From Panorpa germanica (taxonomy: Eukaryota > Arthropoda > Insecta > Mecoptera > Panorpidae), in assembly GCA_963678705.1 (NCBI GenBank), contig OY783203.1, positions 2,294,001-2,358,000 on the forward strand: 64,000 nucleotides of DNA. The letters are read 5' to 3'. Under the pieces are notes generated by a model, which did no database searches, was not told where the DNA came from, and saw nothing but the letters and a program-made list of their open reading frames with translations. Below are positions 13,323 through 25,770 of the stretch, piece after piece; the first letter of the stretch is position 1; each line of letters begins with the position of its first letter. The position numbers were made by a program, and so were the translations under genes.

Positions 13323-14631
13323 ACATCGATTGCCATTTATGTGAAAAATTGCACGTCAAATTTAAGTTCAAATAAATGTGCAACCGATAGCATTAATAAA
13401 GTAGATATAGGTAGGAAGTACATTAAATCAATAATTACATGTCAAAAATTTAACTTAAAACTATTCTAGATTCTAGTTATACTTAAGCTAATAACATCTA
13501 TTCCTTCTTCCCTTCATGTCATCTTCTTCCTTCCAGCTGCTATTTTCCTGACATCACTAATTTCTGTACAATAGAAGGAGATAAACTTAAGTGTTGATTA
13601 CTCCTTTATAAGAGAGTACTTTTAAATTTGCAGAAATGCTACGCACTCAGACCTGACCGCGCTATACATGCAATGAGGTTAGTGGTAAACAACAGATACT
13701 TTAGAAATATAAAGATGTCTATAGTTACTCTGTGAAATTAGAGAGTTTCTTAATTTAGATTTTATTTAAATTTGATTCAACTTTTGTAATAAGTTTTCTT
13801 ATTGATCAAAAATGAGAGATAGAAAATAATATTTTGTTTCAAAAATTATGAAAATTGAAAAGTAATTTTAAATTTAATCCGTAAACATTTTGAATTTTAA
13901 GACGGCTTTTATTAAAATATATTTAACATTTTTACGGAGCTTACTTTTAAGAATGTGGTACTCTTGCTTTAACATAAGTATCATCTTCTATTGTCTAATT
14001 ATTTCTAATATTGTCTATATATATTTTAAGGATAGTATATGTATTATCCTACCTATCAACTTAAATATAAAATACTTTTTTAGGCATGGTGCATAATCAT
14101 CAAAACTAGAAGGATCAGCATCTATGTCATGAAGCTTGAAAAATAAACAGCAAACCCGATCAAAATTACAACACTATCAAGATTCTCATCGAGATATGTA
14201 TCGTCAACAAACTATGCAAGGAGAACAATCGGCGAATAACAAAAGAAGAGTTTATTAAATTAAATTTGAATGCATAAATTATAGTGAACAAAGATTAAAA
14301 TTTAATAGGGAAATATTAGAAACATTTCCGAATAATACCAGATTTTTGTTAAGTGATTCAAAATTAATTGGTGAAATATTAAAATATTTAGACAATACTA
14401 AAATAAAATTATAAGTATAAAAAAAAATTTGATGCTTATGGCAAATACAAGTCAAGGCCAAATAAATAAATAAAATAAAAAAATTAGAAGAAATCAATTG
14501 TAGTATATTTATTATAAAAATGTATAATTAAAAATATATGAAAATAAAAACTATCTGAAATATAATTTTAATTCTTTTAATTATGCATATAAGTAAAAAA
14601 AAATTATTATACTTTAGGTAAATAGAAAATG
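13323..14631. other. unrecognised interior of the 5.6-kb element
   Basis: AT-rich DNA between the direct repeat and the satellite. The longest reading frames are about 70 codons of low complexity, and none resembles a transposase or another known protein. Confidence 0.5.
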
Positions 14632-17600
14632 TAGATATTTAAAAATCGATTTAACACAGTGTCAAAGTAGTTGCACATTATTAAAATTTCAAATGTTATA
14701 CTCTTGTTAATTTCATAAAAATCGTAGTTTGAATTTCATAAAACGGGGTGCACTAAGTACGGCTGCAAAATTTCTATTAGTTGTTCTCTTTTTACTTTCT
14801 AAATATAGAAAGTATTAGGGATATTTAAAATTAATTCTCATTTTTAAAATCAGAATAAAAAAGTACGTTAGAATACATCTTTTATTTGTCAAAACAAAAA
14901 ATTGATTTTTTATCAAATTTTTAAAGGTTATATATACTCTTGTTAATTTCCTAAAAATTCGACTTTTGATTTTGTTAATTTTAGAATGGTTATTAACGTA
15001 CTTTTTTACGCTGATTTCAAATCTGCAATTTGTTTTTTTCTAAGTGTCCCGGTTTTCGAGACATCGACATGATTAGGCATAAATAATAGAGATATTTAAA
15101 AATAGATTTCATTTTTGTAATCAGCATAAAAAACTACGTTCGAGTACATCTTTTATTTGTCAAAACAAAAAATTGACTTTTTATCAAATTTTTAAAGGTT
15201 ATACTCTTGTTAATTTCATAAAAATTCAACTTTTGATTTTGTTAATTTAAGAATGGTTATTAACGTACTTTTTTACGCTGATTTCAAATCTGCAATTTGT
15301 TTTTTTCTAGGTGTCCCGGTTTTCGAGACATCGACCTGATTAGGCATAAATAATAGAGATATTTAAAAATAGATTTCATTTTTGTAATCAGCATAAAAAA
15401 CTACGTTCGAGTACATCTTTTATTTGTCAAAACAAAAAATTGTTTTTTTATCAAATTTTTAAAGGTTATACTCTTGTTAATTTCATAAAAATCGCAGTTT
15501 GAATTTCATAAAACGGGGTGCACTAAGTACGGCTGCAAATTTCTTATTAGTTGTTCTCTTTTTAGTTTCTAAATATAGTAAGTATTAGGAATATTTAAAA
15601 TTGATTTTCATTTTTGTAATCAGCATAAAAAAGTACGTTAGAATACATCTTTTATTTGTCAAAACAAAAAATTGATTTTTTATCAAATTTTTAAAGGTTA
15701 TACTCTTGTTAATTTCCTAAAAATTCAACTTTTGATTTTGTTAATTTTAGAATGGTTATTAACGTACTTTTTTACGCTGATTTCAAATCTGCAAATTGTT
15801 TTTTTCTAGGTGTCCCGGTTTTCGAGATATTGACATGCTTAGGCATAAATAATAGAGATATTTAAAAATGGATTTCATTTTTGTAATCAGCATAAAAAAC
15901 TACGTTCGAATACATCTTTTATTTGTCAAAACAAAAAATTGATTTTTTATCAAATTTTTAAAGGTTATACTCTTGTTAATTTCATAAAAACTCAAATTTT
16001 GATTTTGTTAATTTTAGAGTGGTTATTAACGTACTTTTTTACGCTGATTTCAAATCTGCAAATTGTTTTTTTCTAGGTGTCCCGTTTTTCGAGATATCGA
16101 CATGATTAGGCATAAATAATAGAGATATTTAAAAATGGATTTCATTTTTGTAATCAGCATAAAAAACTACGTTCGAATACATCTTTTATTTGTCAAAACA
16201 AAAAATTAATTTTTTATCAAATTTTTAAAGGTTATACTCTTGTTAATTTCATAAAAATCGCAGTTTGAATTTCATAAAACGGGGTGCACTAAGTACGGCT
16301 GCAAATTTCTTATTAGTTGTTCTCTTTTTAGTTTCTAAATATAGTAAGTATTAGTAATATTTAAAATTGATTTTCATTTTTAAAATCAGCATAAAAAAGT
16401 ACGTTAGAATGCATCTTTTATTTGTCAAAACAAAAAATTAATTTTTTATCAAATTTTTAAAGGTTATACTCTTGTTAATTTCATAAAAATCGCAGTTTGA
16501 ATTTCATAAAACGGGGTGCACTAAGAACGGCTGCAAAATTCCTATTAGTTGTTCTCTTTTTACTTTCTAAATATAGTAAGTATTAGGAATATTTAAAATT
16601 GATTTTCATTTTTGTAATCAGCATAAAAAAGTACGTTAGAATACATCTTTTATTTGTCAAAACAAAAAATTGATTTTTTATCAAATTTTTAAAGGTTATA
16701 CTCTTGTTAATTTCCTAAAAATTCGACTTTTGATTTTGTTAATTTTAGAATGGTTATTAACGTACTTTTTTACGCTGATTTCAAATCTGCAAATTGTTTT
16801 TTTCTAGGTGTCCCGGTTTTCGAGATATTGACATGCTTAGGCATAAATAATAGAGATATTTAAAAATGGATTTCATTTTTGTAATCAGCATAAGAAACTA
16901 CGTTCGAATACATCTTTTATTTGTCAAAACAAAAAATTGACTTTTTATCAAATTTTTAAAGGTTATACTCTTGTTAATTTCATAAAAATTCAACTTTTGA
17001 TTTTGTTAATTTTAGAGTGGTTATTAACGTACTTTTTTACGCTGATTTCAAATCTGCAAATTGTTTTTTTCTAGGTGTCCCGTTTTTCGAGATATCGACA
17101 TGATTAGGCATAAATAATAGAGATATTTAAAAATGGATTTCATTTTTGTAATCAGCATAAAAAACTACGTTCGAATACATCTTTTATTTGTCAAAACAAA
17201 AAATTTATTTTTTATCAAATTTTTAAAGGTTATACTCTTGTTAATTTCATAAAAATTCAACTTTTGATTTTGTTAATTTTAGAGTGATTATTAACGTACT
17301 TTTTTACGCTGATTTCAAATCTGCAAATTGTTTTTTTCTAGGTGTCCCGTTTTTCGAGATATCGACATGATTAGGCATAAATAATAGAGATATTTAAAAA
17401 TGGATTTCATTTTTGTAATCAGCATAAAAAACTACGTTCGAATACATCTTTTATTTGTCAAAACAAAAAATTAATTTTTTATCAAATTTTTAAAGGTAAT
17501 ATTTGAAATTGATTTTCATTTTTAAAATCAGCATAAAAAAGTACGTTAGAATACATCTTTTATTTGTCAAAACAAAAAATTAATTTTTTATCAAATTTTT

Positions 17601-18091
17601 AAAGGTTATACTCTTGTTAATTTCATAAAAATCGCAGTTTGAATTTCATAAAACGGGGTGCACTAAGTACGGCTGCAAATTTCTTATTAGTTGTTCTCTT
17701 TTTAGTTTCTAAATATAGTAAGTATTAGTAATATTTAAAATTGATTTTCATTTTTGAAATCAGCATAAAAAAGTACGTTAGAATACATCTTTTATTTGTG
17801 AAAACAAAAAACTGATTTTTTGTCAAATTTTTAAAGGTTATACTCTTGTTAATTTCCTAAAAATTCAACTTTTGATTTTGTTAATTTTAGAATGGTTATT
17901 AACGTACTTTTTTACGCTGATTTCAAATCTGCCATATGTTTTTTTCTAGGTGTCCCGTTTTTCGAGATATCGACATGATTAGGCATAAATAATAGAGATA
18001 TTTAAAAATGGATTTCATTTTTGTAATCAGCATAAAAAACTACGTTCGAATACATCTTTTATTTGTCAAAACAAAAAATTGACTTTTTATC
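14632..18091 (+). repeat. two-monomer satellite array (232 and 267 bp)
   Basis: Monomers were phased on the motif GTTATACTCTTG. Starts are 14695, 14927, 15198, 15465, 15697, 15964, 16231, 16463, 16695, 16962, 17229, 17496, 17605 and 17837. Spacings are 232 bp (type X) or 267 bp (type Y; one is 271), except one 109-bp deleted X at 17496 and a truncated last Y. X and Y share their start and their 3' half and differ in the middle (X: ACGGGGTGCACTAAG; Y: TTTTTTCTAGGTGTCCCG). The order is X Y Y X Y Y X X Y Y Y X' X Y. A partial monomer precedes at 14632. There is no coding potential. Confidence 0.95.
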
Positions 18092-18366
18092 ACGTCGCTG
18101 AAGATGGCGAAAAGATTCAGCGAAAATATCGAAAATATCTTTTTGACCGATTCAAATATATGGTATTTTTACCATATTATTATTATTTATGTTTTTTTAT
18201 TTTTTTTCGTACACATTGTAATGTATTTATTTAAATAGAAGACATAATACACTTGCAAATATTAAATCCAACAAGTATATAGACTTTTGCGCGAATGTCA
18301 GTTGTACCACTAGTACTGCTCATTTTCGATATTTTCGCTGAAACTTTTCGCCAACTTCAGCGACGT
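18092..18366 (-). mobile_element. element B: right end of the 5.6-kb unit, itself MITE-like
   Basis: This 275-bp block has the ACGTCGCTGAAG terminus at both of its own ends (18092 and, inverted, 18366). It abuts the truncated last satellite monomer. The DNA next to its inner end does not match the duplication next to its outer end, so the outer end pairs with 12747 rather than with 18092. Confidence 0.8.
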
Positions 18367-18383
18367 CCAAAATGTTTACTGGG

Positions 18384-18500
18384 AAGGCACAGTGACCGAG
18401 AGTATTTATATGTGACGCCAGACTGCTGTATCCTTCCAGTTCGATTCCCCCGGACCAGTGCTATTTATTCTTGGTTTGGTTGTTATCAAAATTAATTTTC
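18384..18500 (+). mobile_element. tRNA-derived SINE, 5' fragment
   Basis: It starts immediately after family A copy 1. It has the SINE words GACGCCAGACTGCTGTATCC, AGTTCGATTCCCCCG and TTGGTTTGGTTGTTAT. The 3' half is absent. Confidence 0.8.
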
Positions 18501-18791
18501 GTATTTTTTGAATTTGTATTTATTGTTTTTTGGCTTGTCTTAAACATCCTGCCTTCTACCTCTTCATATTCTATTCCCGGTTCAGCTCTGGCTAGTTCTT
18601 CATTTTATGTATTTGCGTCTTCACCACCTCTCCCTATTGTTACGTGTCCTTCTTCTTCTCTGCACTTCCACCTCTATCATTCCCTGTTTTCTTTCAACAA
18701 TTCTTTTATTTCCTTTTCACACCCAATTCCTTTCATATATGTTGCATCGTCTCCTTTGCTCCTTTACAAATTCTTCCCCTTCATTAATAAT

Positions 18792-18973
18792 CAGGGCTGC
18801 ATTTAGATGTGTGGAGGCCCTGGGGCACCGAAGGAGCGGAAGCCCCTAATTATTTTACGAATAAAAGGAACAACTTTTTTACGTCAAATCTTTCAAAATA
18901 TTATTGTTTTTATCTCTATTGTGGCGGCCCCGGGGGCAGAAGCCCCGCCTGCCCTCCCTCAAATCCGGGCCTG
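18792..18973. mobile_element. hAT-type MITE, GC-rich, with 8-bp duplication
   Basis: Termini CAGGGCTGCATTTAG and the inverse of AAATCCGGGCCTG. Flanked by exact TTAATAAT (18784-18791 and 18974-18981). It is only 182 bp and strikingly GC-rich at both ends compared with its surroundings. Confidence 0.88.
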
Positions 18974-18981
18974 TTAATAAT

Positions 18982-19773
18982 AAAGAAAAACGTTATTACT
19001 GGTATTTATTTATGGTACACGAAAATAAAATAGCTGTTTTCAACGACGAAAAAAAAGCAAAAACAAAAACAACTGTTTATTATAGTATTATTATAAATTA
19101 TGTTTAGATACAATTAATTTTGTGTTAGATCTAAAAACAGACATAATTTCAGATAGGTTGGAAGGCAATTGCGTCTGGTAAACCACTGCAAATAGATTTA
19201 GAAAAGAAATATGAATAAAAAAAAATTCCCGTATCAAAATCCATTTGTTAAAAACAATTGTTCAATGTTTTGTTTTAGAAAACATTTGTTTTTACCTTGA
19301 GAAACGACTCGTACAAGTATATCTTACACTGTTGGACAGTAGTGATATCACTTTTGTTGATAACACCAGTACAATACATGCTCGGATTATGGTATCAATA
19401 ATTTATTGTTTTCTTATCACCCCTGAGTTATGGTTTCTATAAATATGCCATGAGATAGACTGGGTGCTGGTTGCTCTAAGGATGGTACTATCGAAACACG
19501 AATGGAACGGGGGAACTGCCCGAGGGTCGGGGAAATATTCTTATAGCCGTGAATAAATCCATAGAAAACTGTTGCAGTGACTCTTAAGGATTTGTTCGAG
19601 CACTAGAGGCAGTCGACTGCAATAGACGAACGGGCGGTGATCAAATTGTAAGCTATATAAATAAATAAATAAAATATTTTCAGCGTGGCCAAGGTATTTT
19701 AGTCGTTGACAATAATACTTTGTGCATGTTAATACTTGGTGAACAAGGGGAACACTTGGACAGATTGTGATTG
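18982..19773. other. no recognised feature
   Basis: AT-rich with short accidental frames. Confidence 0.5.
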
Positions 19774-20035
19774 CCCAGTAAACATTTTTGAGCATTTTGG
19801 AGTCACTTTGACATCATATTGGAGATGCGTGTGATTTTTTTGTCATGAAAAAGTTCATTTATAGTTCAGTTTCTTAGAATCGTTCATATGAAATGTTTGT
19901 TTTATCGGCTACAGATGAAGGAACCACTTCACCTGTCGGAATACAAATGAAGATAAAGTTGATGCGAACTATAATTGAAGTGAAATAGTGATAGAAACGT
20001 CACAAAATAGGACACTTCACTAAATGTTTACTGGG
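19774..20035 (-). mobile_element. family A MITE copy 2
   Basis: A complete 262-bp copy in reverse orientation with CCCAGTAAACA / TGTTTACTGGG termini and the conserved interior (TTCACTTCAATTATAG and TATCTTCATTTGTATTC on its sense strand). It has the same internal end duplication as copy 1. Confidence 0.92.
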
Positions 20036-20170
20036 TGTGGTGGTATGCGAATGAGGGTTTCCGTTGACATTGCACTTCCCTCATGCCACGGTGTAACAGC
20101 GTTCGGTTCACTTATTTTTATAGATAATTTCATGATCTACAACTTTTGTCTAATATATTTTTATGATAAG

Positions 20171-20447
20171 CCAGTAAACATTTTGGAGTGAATTCTATTT
20201 CATTTCTATTACTTTTCATGAGTTTTTTGTCATGAACGCGTTTATTTTCTATTCTATCGTTCATAGGGAATGTCTCTTTTATGAGCTACAGACGGCGCAA
20301 CGACTGCTCACTGTTGAATAAAAGCGCCTCCTGAGGTAGGGAATCAATTTGAACTAAACTTGCAACAACTTGTAAAACGTTAGAATTGAAATGTACGAGT
20401 GACTAGAACTAGACGTAGCCATTCTATTTCACCAAATGTTTACTGGG
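20171..20447 (-). mobile_element. diverged relative of family A
   Basis: The termini CCAGTAAACATTTTGGAG and CACCAAATGTTTACTGG match family A. The interior is largely different, with its own ATTCTATTTC subterminal inverted motif. Probably a sister MITE family mobilised by the same enzyme. Confidence 0.7.
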
Positions 20448-22725
20448 AAAACTTACTGTTTACCTTAAAAATTTGAAAAACCATTTTCTTTGACATCGAA
20501 TAACTTTTTTTGCAGATGTGTGATCGGTGGGGACTTTTAGTATTTTATTTGTAATAATGTCCTCAAGGTCCGTACCAACTTTCAGTTCTATGCTAATTAT
20601 TGTAACCCCTATTTTATCGTCTATTTTGACCGGGCTATTGTCATACTGTCACACACAATCATAAACTTATTAGGCTGCGGTGTTATCGAAGACGATACTT
20701 TTTGCAGATAGATGCATGATACCACGCAAAAATTATTTTTGTATTTGAATTACTTTTCATAAATAATCAGGTGATGTACTCTCATGAATAATATAAATTC
20801 ATTTAAAAATATATGACAGATGGTTGAACAGACGTATGATGGATGAACGATGGTTCAACAGACGTATGTACAAGTGTGTAATATATTGGTTAAATACTCA
20901 AGTCCAGCTTTATAGGAAATTGAAAATAAAATCTGGTCGAACCCCGAACCCCGAACACGTACTGTAAGCGTCACATTCTATCTTAAGACAGGGATATCCT
21001 TGTGTAATGGAAAATTCTCTTTATGCTGGATGCTGGGTCCTCGTGTCCATGAGACGCGTCCAGTGCATTTCATTTCTCAGGTCATTAAATTCTGAGCTTA
21101 TAGGGAGCTCGACTCCAGAGTAACAACTAGCTATTGATATTACTAAAAACTTGGGCGCCAAATCTCACTTAGATTGGGGATCAAGAATGGAGACTGGAGA
21201 TTACCATAAAAGTCCAACAAATAATCTTATTAGATTGTTGTTCGGGTCATTCATATCGGATCAGAATCGGATCAGCATCGGATTGGACGATGGATGATTA
21301 CTCTGACCTGGATTTATGTTGAAGTGTTTTATAACACTTGAATTTTATTCAATAAAAAAGAATTAGATCTCAGTGTCGCGTTCTAGTGTTTGCAGGCTAA
21401 ATCTTGTACATTTTTAAAATGTATTATTACCTAATTATCATGAAAATTTGAATGCGATATTTATATACGCTAAAGAAAATATTGCATATACATGAAATGA
21501 ATAAACATGACAGTATATACTATGTACAAACAGCAATGGTTTAAATATGCACATACCTTATATGAAATATATATTCCATGGATATACTTATTTTGTAAAT
21601 ACATGTAGCAATGTAATTCAGTTGCGTTTGCACATAAATTTCATATGCCATGTACGTGTAATTTATCGCTAATGTACATACATGGTATGTATATAGAATA
21701 TATTATTTTGTTGGATTAAAATCGGGCGAGGGTAAATTCTAGTATAAATATATAATTGTATTGTAGTTAATCTTTAATAAATTAAGAATGTTATAATCAA
21801 GATGTTGACAACTACAACTAATAAGCAATCAGTTACGCCAATAGATTTGCTTGATTTCATTTTTAATAACAGTAATTATAGAAACGAAGCCGCGAACATT
21901 AAAACAACCGAACAACACCGCTGCGGATTGCCAACATGAAAATAAAACAATCAAATCATTCTAGTCATTCTCTGATATATTTTAATTGTATATATTATTC
22001 TATGGATAACATTTATAAAAACTTAAAACAAAAATATTATTAAATACATTAATGTACTCATACCTGAAGAACTGTAGCCGTTTCCACCTTGAAGGAGCAA
22101 GAGTGAGGCTGTAGCTAGACCTGGAGCTGGACCTGGACCTGGAGTACATGTATTATTATAATTAAACATTTAGTGTTCAACTTATAAGAGGTTACATAAG
22201 GTGAACTTTTTTACAAATCATTTGTATCAATTAACAAACATAAAAGATTTCTTTAAATTCCAAATCACATATTCAAAACTTATATTTATAAATTAAAACA
22301 AAATCCTCAAGTCATTGTTAAGAAATAGAGTTCTATTCATATCCGATTTTTTTTTTTTTTTTGTTGATTAATTTTTTTTTAAATATTTTTTAATATATAA
22401 TTCTTGTAAGTATCGATTTGAAATAATCGTTTGATTAATGAATGAAAAATGACTAGGCAGATTGTAAAAGTTTTATTAGGCTTATTTGTAAATGTTAAAT
22501 ATACCAATGTGCCCGGTTGTCTGTATATTTGGGGTCTTGAACCCCATCCCAATCCTTGTTCCCCTGGCTTATTGGTTATTGGTTTATGTTGACGATACAA
22601 AGTATACAGGTTCCAAATCCTTGATAGAGTCCTGGAGGAACAATTCAAGAAGGTGTTACCTCAAAATAAATATTTTGCCTATTGCTCTTAGTAAATGAAA
22701 AATATAATTAGAAGATAGGATACAT
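20448..22725. other. unrecognised DNA with small direct repeats
   Basis: GATGGTTNAACAGACGTATG occurs at 20819 and 20849. ATCGGATCAG-type units lie at about 21258-21291, and GACCTGGA units near 22115. A SINE-body-like fragment lies near 20650. No gene. Confidence 0.5.
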
Positions 22726-22751
22726 CTAACTGCCTGGACAGAAGGATCGTT

Positions 22752-23000
22752 CCCAGTAAACAATTTGGTGAAGTGCCCTATTTAGTGACGTTTCTATCAC
22801 TATTTCACTTCAATTATAGTTCGCATCAACTTTATCTTCATTTGTATTCTCGCCAGTAATTTCGCCATTTCTAGCCGATAAAGTAGACATTTTATATGAA
22901 AAAATGTGAGAAACTGAACTATAAATGAACTCTTTAATGACAAAAAAATCATGACGCATCTTCAATATGATGTCAAAGTGACTCCAAAATGTTTACTGGG
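22752..23000 (+). mobile_element. family A MITE copy 3
   Basis: A full-length 249-bp copy with both termini. It is flanked by an unusual 24-bp direct repeat (22726-22749 and 23001-23024, one mismatch). Confidence 0.92.
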
Positions 23001-23024
23001 CTAACTGCCAGGACAGAAGGATCG

Positions 23025-25172
23025 ATTCAGTGACTTTCTTTTTGAATACCATGATATATATTTGTTTCGGAAAAACACCGCTTTATTTATCAACATCCAA
23101 ATTCCAATTTTTTTAATATCTTCCAAATAATAGGTTTATCTTTTAGTGATTTCAATGATTTTTAGGTTAGTAATTTTTAGGTTATGTGGCCAGTCATTAA
23201 CAGAGACATGAATTTTATATATTTATTTTATACAATTTGTATACAAAAATATTAAATATGAACATTAAAGTAATGACTCCCTGGAGACTTCTGTTTGTTG
23301 TCTCCAGGATCTCCTGTAGGATGTTTGGGGATTTAGATAACTACACATGTTTACAGTTTGTGCATTGGTTTGCAGTAACAACATACAATTAACAGTACTT
23401 AAAGTGACAACTTTACCCAGTTGTTATTACAATCGAATCCTTACATATCGCAAAGCAAGAGGCAAGAGCCTAAAGAAAATAACAGAACAATAAGTTAGGC
23501 AGTGTGCTGCGTAAAGATAATCTGTTTGTTATGAAACAGTTCCAGTGGATAAGGGTGTTTTATGAAAATAAAAGATTACAAATTATGGAAATTTTAGGAT
23601 TTTGATTTTTCAGTTGTATAATTCTTAGTTATGTTCTATGTAGATAAAACATGTTAATGACAAGATAAACAAAAATACTAAATATTATTGAAATAGCAAA
23701 ATATTTTATCATACTCAACAAAGAACTAAGAGGCGGTGTCTTTTTGGGTAATAATAATAATAGTAAAATTGACAGCATGTTGTAGTAGTATAGTATATAT
23801 TTATTTAATATTTCTTGCCGTTAGCTACGATTACGTTTAAAATCGTCTTGTTTCCGGAAGAACAGCTTTTTTTTATTGTTGGGAAACATATTTTGTCCAT
23901 CATTCGAATTTTTATTTGATTTAACATGTTTTTATTTATGTGCCAAAGCTTTTGTTTAGGTCTTTCAACAATTTCTTGACATCAAAGTTTATTTAACATC
24001 AAAAAGTTAACCCTTTACATACATTTGTTTAGTTTAATATAGTGTAAGATTACATAAAAAAAAGTGACTAAAATTTATAAAAGTTTATTTTTTATTTATT
24101 TATTATATTAAGTGTGTGCCTTTCGGCTTTACAATCCACTGTATTATATTTCCTAATACATTTCATTCTGATATACAAACTTACAACTAAACTTAAACAA
24201 TTTTAGACTTTTATTACTTCCAGAACTACTTTCTGCTTGTTCTTCTCTTGACCCCTCTCTCTTCATATTCTCTAGTCCTCCTTCATTCTCAACGTTTCTT
24301 CACCTCTTGTCTTCTTTGTCTCCTCTCGACAAACCCTCTATTATCTTTTCACAATCCTTCTTCCCTTCTGTCTTCATTTTCACTTCTCCCGCCTTTTACG
24401 TCTATCACTCTGTTTTTTTTGTCCGACCATTGAGTTGATATTAGGAAAAATATTCCCTCCACATTTATAAAAGTTTATTATTTTATTAATTGTAATTGTA
24501 ATGAATTTTTAATAAAAATTCCGTTAGTAAAAGATGTGATTTGACCTTCCCTTTACAGGTTCAAACTATATACAGTGTCAGATTTATCACCTTTATAATT
24601 TGATTTTATTATAAAAGACAAGTTTTTTCTTTTGAGCTTTGGGGCTGAGTAGGTATTAAAGAAAATATTGAGCTAACTAATTATTACATGCATCTTATGT
24701 TAGTACATGCCATAACGGAAAGAAAAACAATTCAAAAGTTAAAAGATATTTAATATGTATATTAAAATAAAAACAATCAAAATACTTGAGTTAAATCAAG
24801 TTAATTACGTTCTTCACAGCGCAGCGCAGCGCCACGGTGCTCGGCAACACGGATGACGGTAGGAGGTCGGAGAAGGGGTCGGGGACAAGGAACGAAGGAC
24901 TGCACAGACAAATGTAATTGTCATCTATCCGTCTCGCTCTGTTGGATGCACTGAGTGTAGGTGTAATGACTTTATCATTTAAATGGTCCAATTGGACCTA
25001 CTTTGTACAATCTGTATACGGGTATCAGTGTTATGAAACTGGTAGCTTGCGGGCGCCTAGTCTTGCTGATTCTGTAAAAATATTCTGATAACAACAACAC
25101 CATAACTACTAGGCTAAATTATAGGCTAAGTAATGTAATTTTGCGCATAACAAATACTCGCAAGAGAGGACA
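23025..25172. other. no gene recognised
   Basis: AT-rich. A short GC-richer patch at 24815-24960 (CGCAGCGCAGCGCCACGG) has no recognised function. Confidence 0.5.
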
Positions 25173-25770
25173 GGATGGGGTAGAACTTAGGTTTCAATTT
25201 TCTTTAAATTTTTTTTTATTAAGTTTATTTATTTATTTAAGCGATTGGAGTAAAACTCTCGGAGATATAGAGTTTAAAGTCTTCACCTCTCTGGTCTGGT
25301 TTCGTCTTTCTTTGAAATTTTTCAACGCGTTTTTCTGACACACTTTGTATACTCTTTCTTTACATTAATGCCGAGGTAACGCAGTCGAGATTTTTTTAAA
25401 TTTTAAAATAACAAAGTTTCTGATTTTCATGAAAAATCGGTATTTTGACTTCTAAGTGCTGTAAAAAATTGAAAAATTAATAATAAAAAAAACTCAATAG
25501 GAAACTTGGATGGAAACTTATCAACTAATGAAATCATTTTGGTTTTTCGATTTCAGAAAATCCAGTGATGAGTTATGAGTGGCACCGCAATGTTACTTTT
25601 TTTGTGACATCTACGGAGATTCGCTGTCAATGCCTCATTTCTTGATATTTATTTATGAAAATTCCACAAAATATTCTTCAAATGTTATTTTATCATGTAG
25701 TAAGTAAAAGAAATATTATATATTAACTGTGTCGTCAAAAAATATTAACGAAAATATATTTTTTATCGAT
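25173..25770 (+). mobile_element. family D element copy 3
   Basis: It has the D blocks from GGTTTCAATTTTC to TTTTTATCGAT. The AATGTACAACATATTAAG block is missing, and a 1-nt change shifts the frame that is open in copies 2 and 5. Confidence 0.85.

Larger units (their letters stand above)
12747..18366. mobile_element. 5.6-kb TIR element carrying a satellite array
   Basis: The unit begins ACGTCGCTGAAG and ends with its inverse complement. Its terminal inverted repeats are about 230 bp (12747-12976 and 18139-18366) and almost identical. It is flanked by the exact 9-bp duplication CCAAAATGT (12738-12746 and 18367-18375). It sits inside a family A MITE whose left part is 12493-12746 and whose right end is 18367-18383. 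It holds a 135-bp direct repeat, about 1.3 kb of unrecognised DNA and the two-monomer satellite, but no long ORF, so it looks non-autonomous. Long TIRs plus a 9-bp duplication recall Mutator-like or Foldback/P-type elements; the superfamily is not proven. Confidence 0.8.
12493..18383 (+). mobile_element. family A MITE copy 1, split by the 5.6-kb insertion
   Basis: The left end CCCAGTAAACATTTAG is at 12493, the body runs to 12746, and the right end CCAAAATGTTTACTGGG is at 18367-18383. Its right part has the same CTCCAAAATG duplication as copy 2 at 19774, which serves as an uninterrupted reference. Confidence 0.85.

Noticed and set aside
14632-18091. Possible CRISPR-like array
   Set aside because: Units are 232-267 bp with no short identical repeats separated by unique spacers; it is a eukaryotic satellite.
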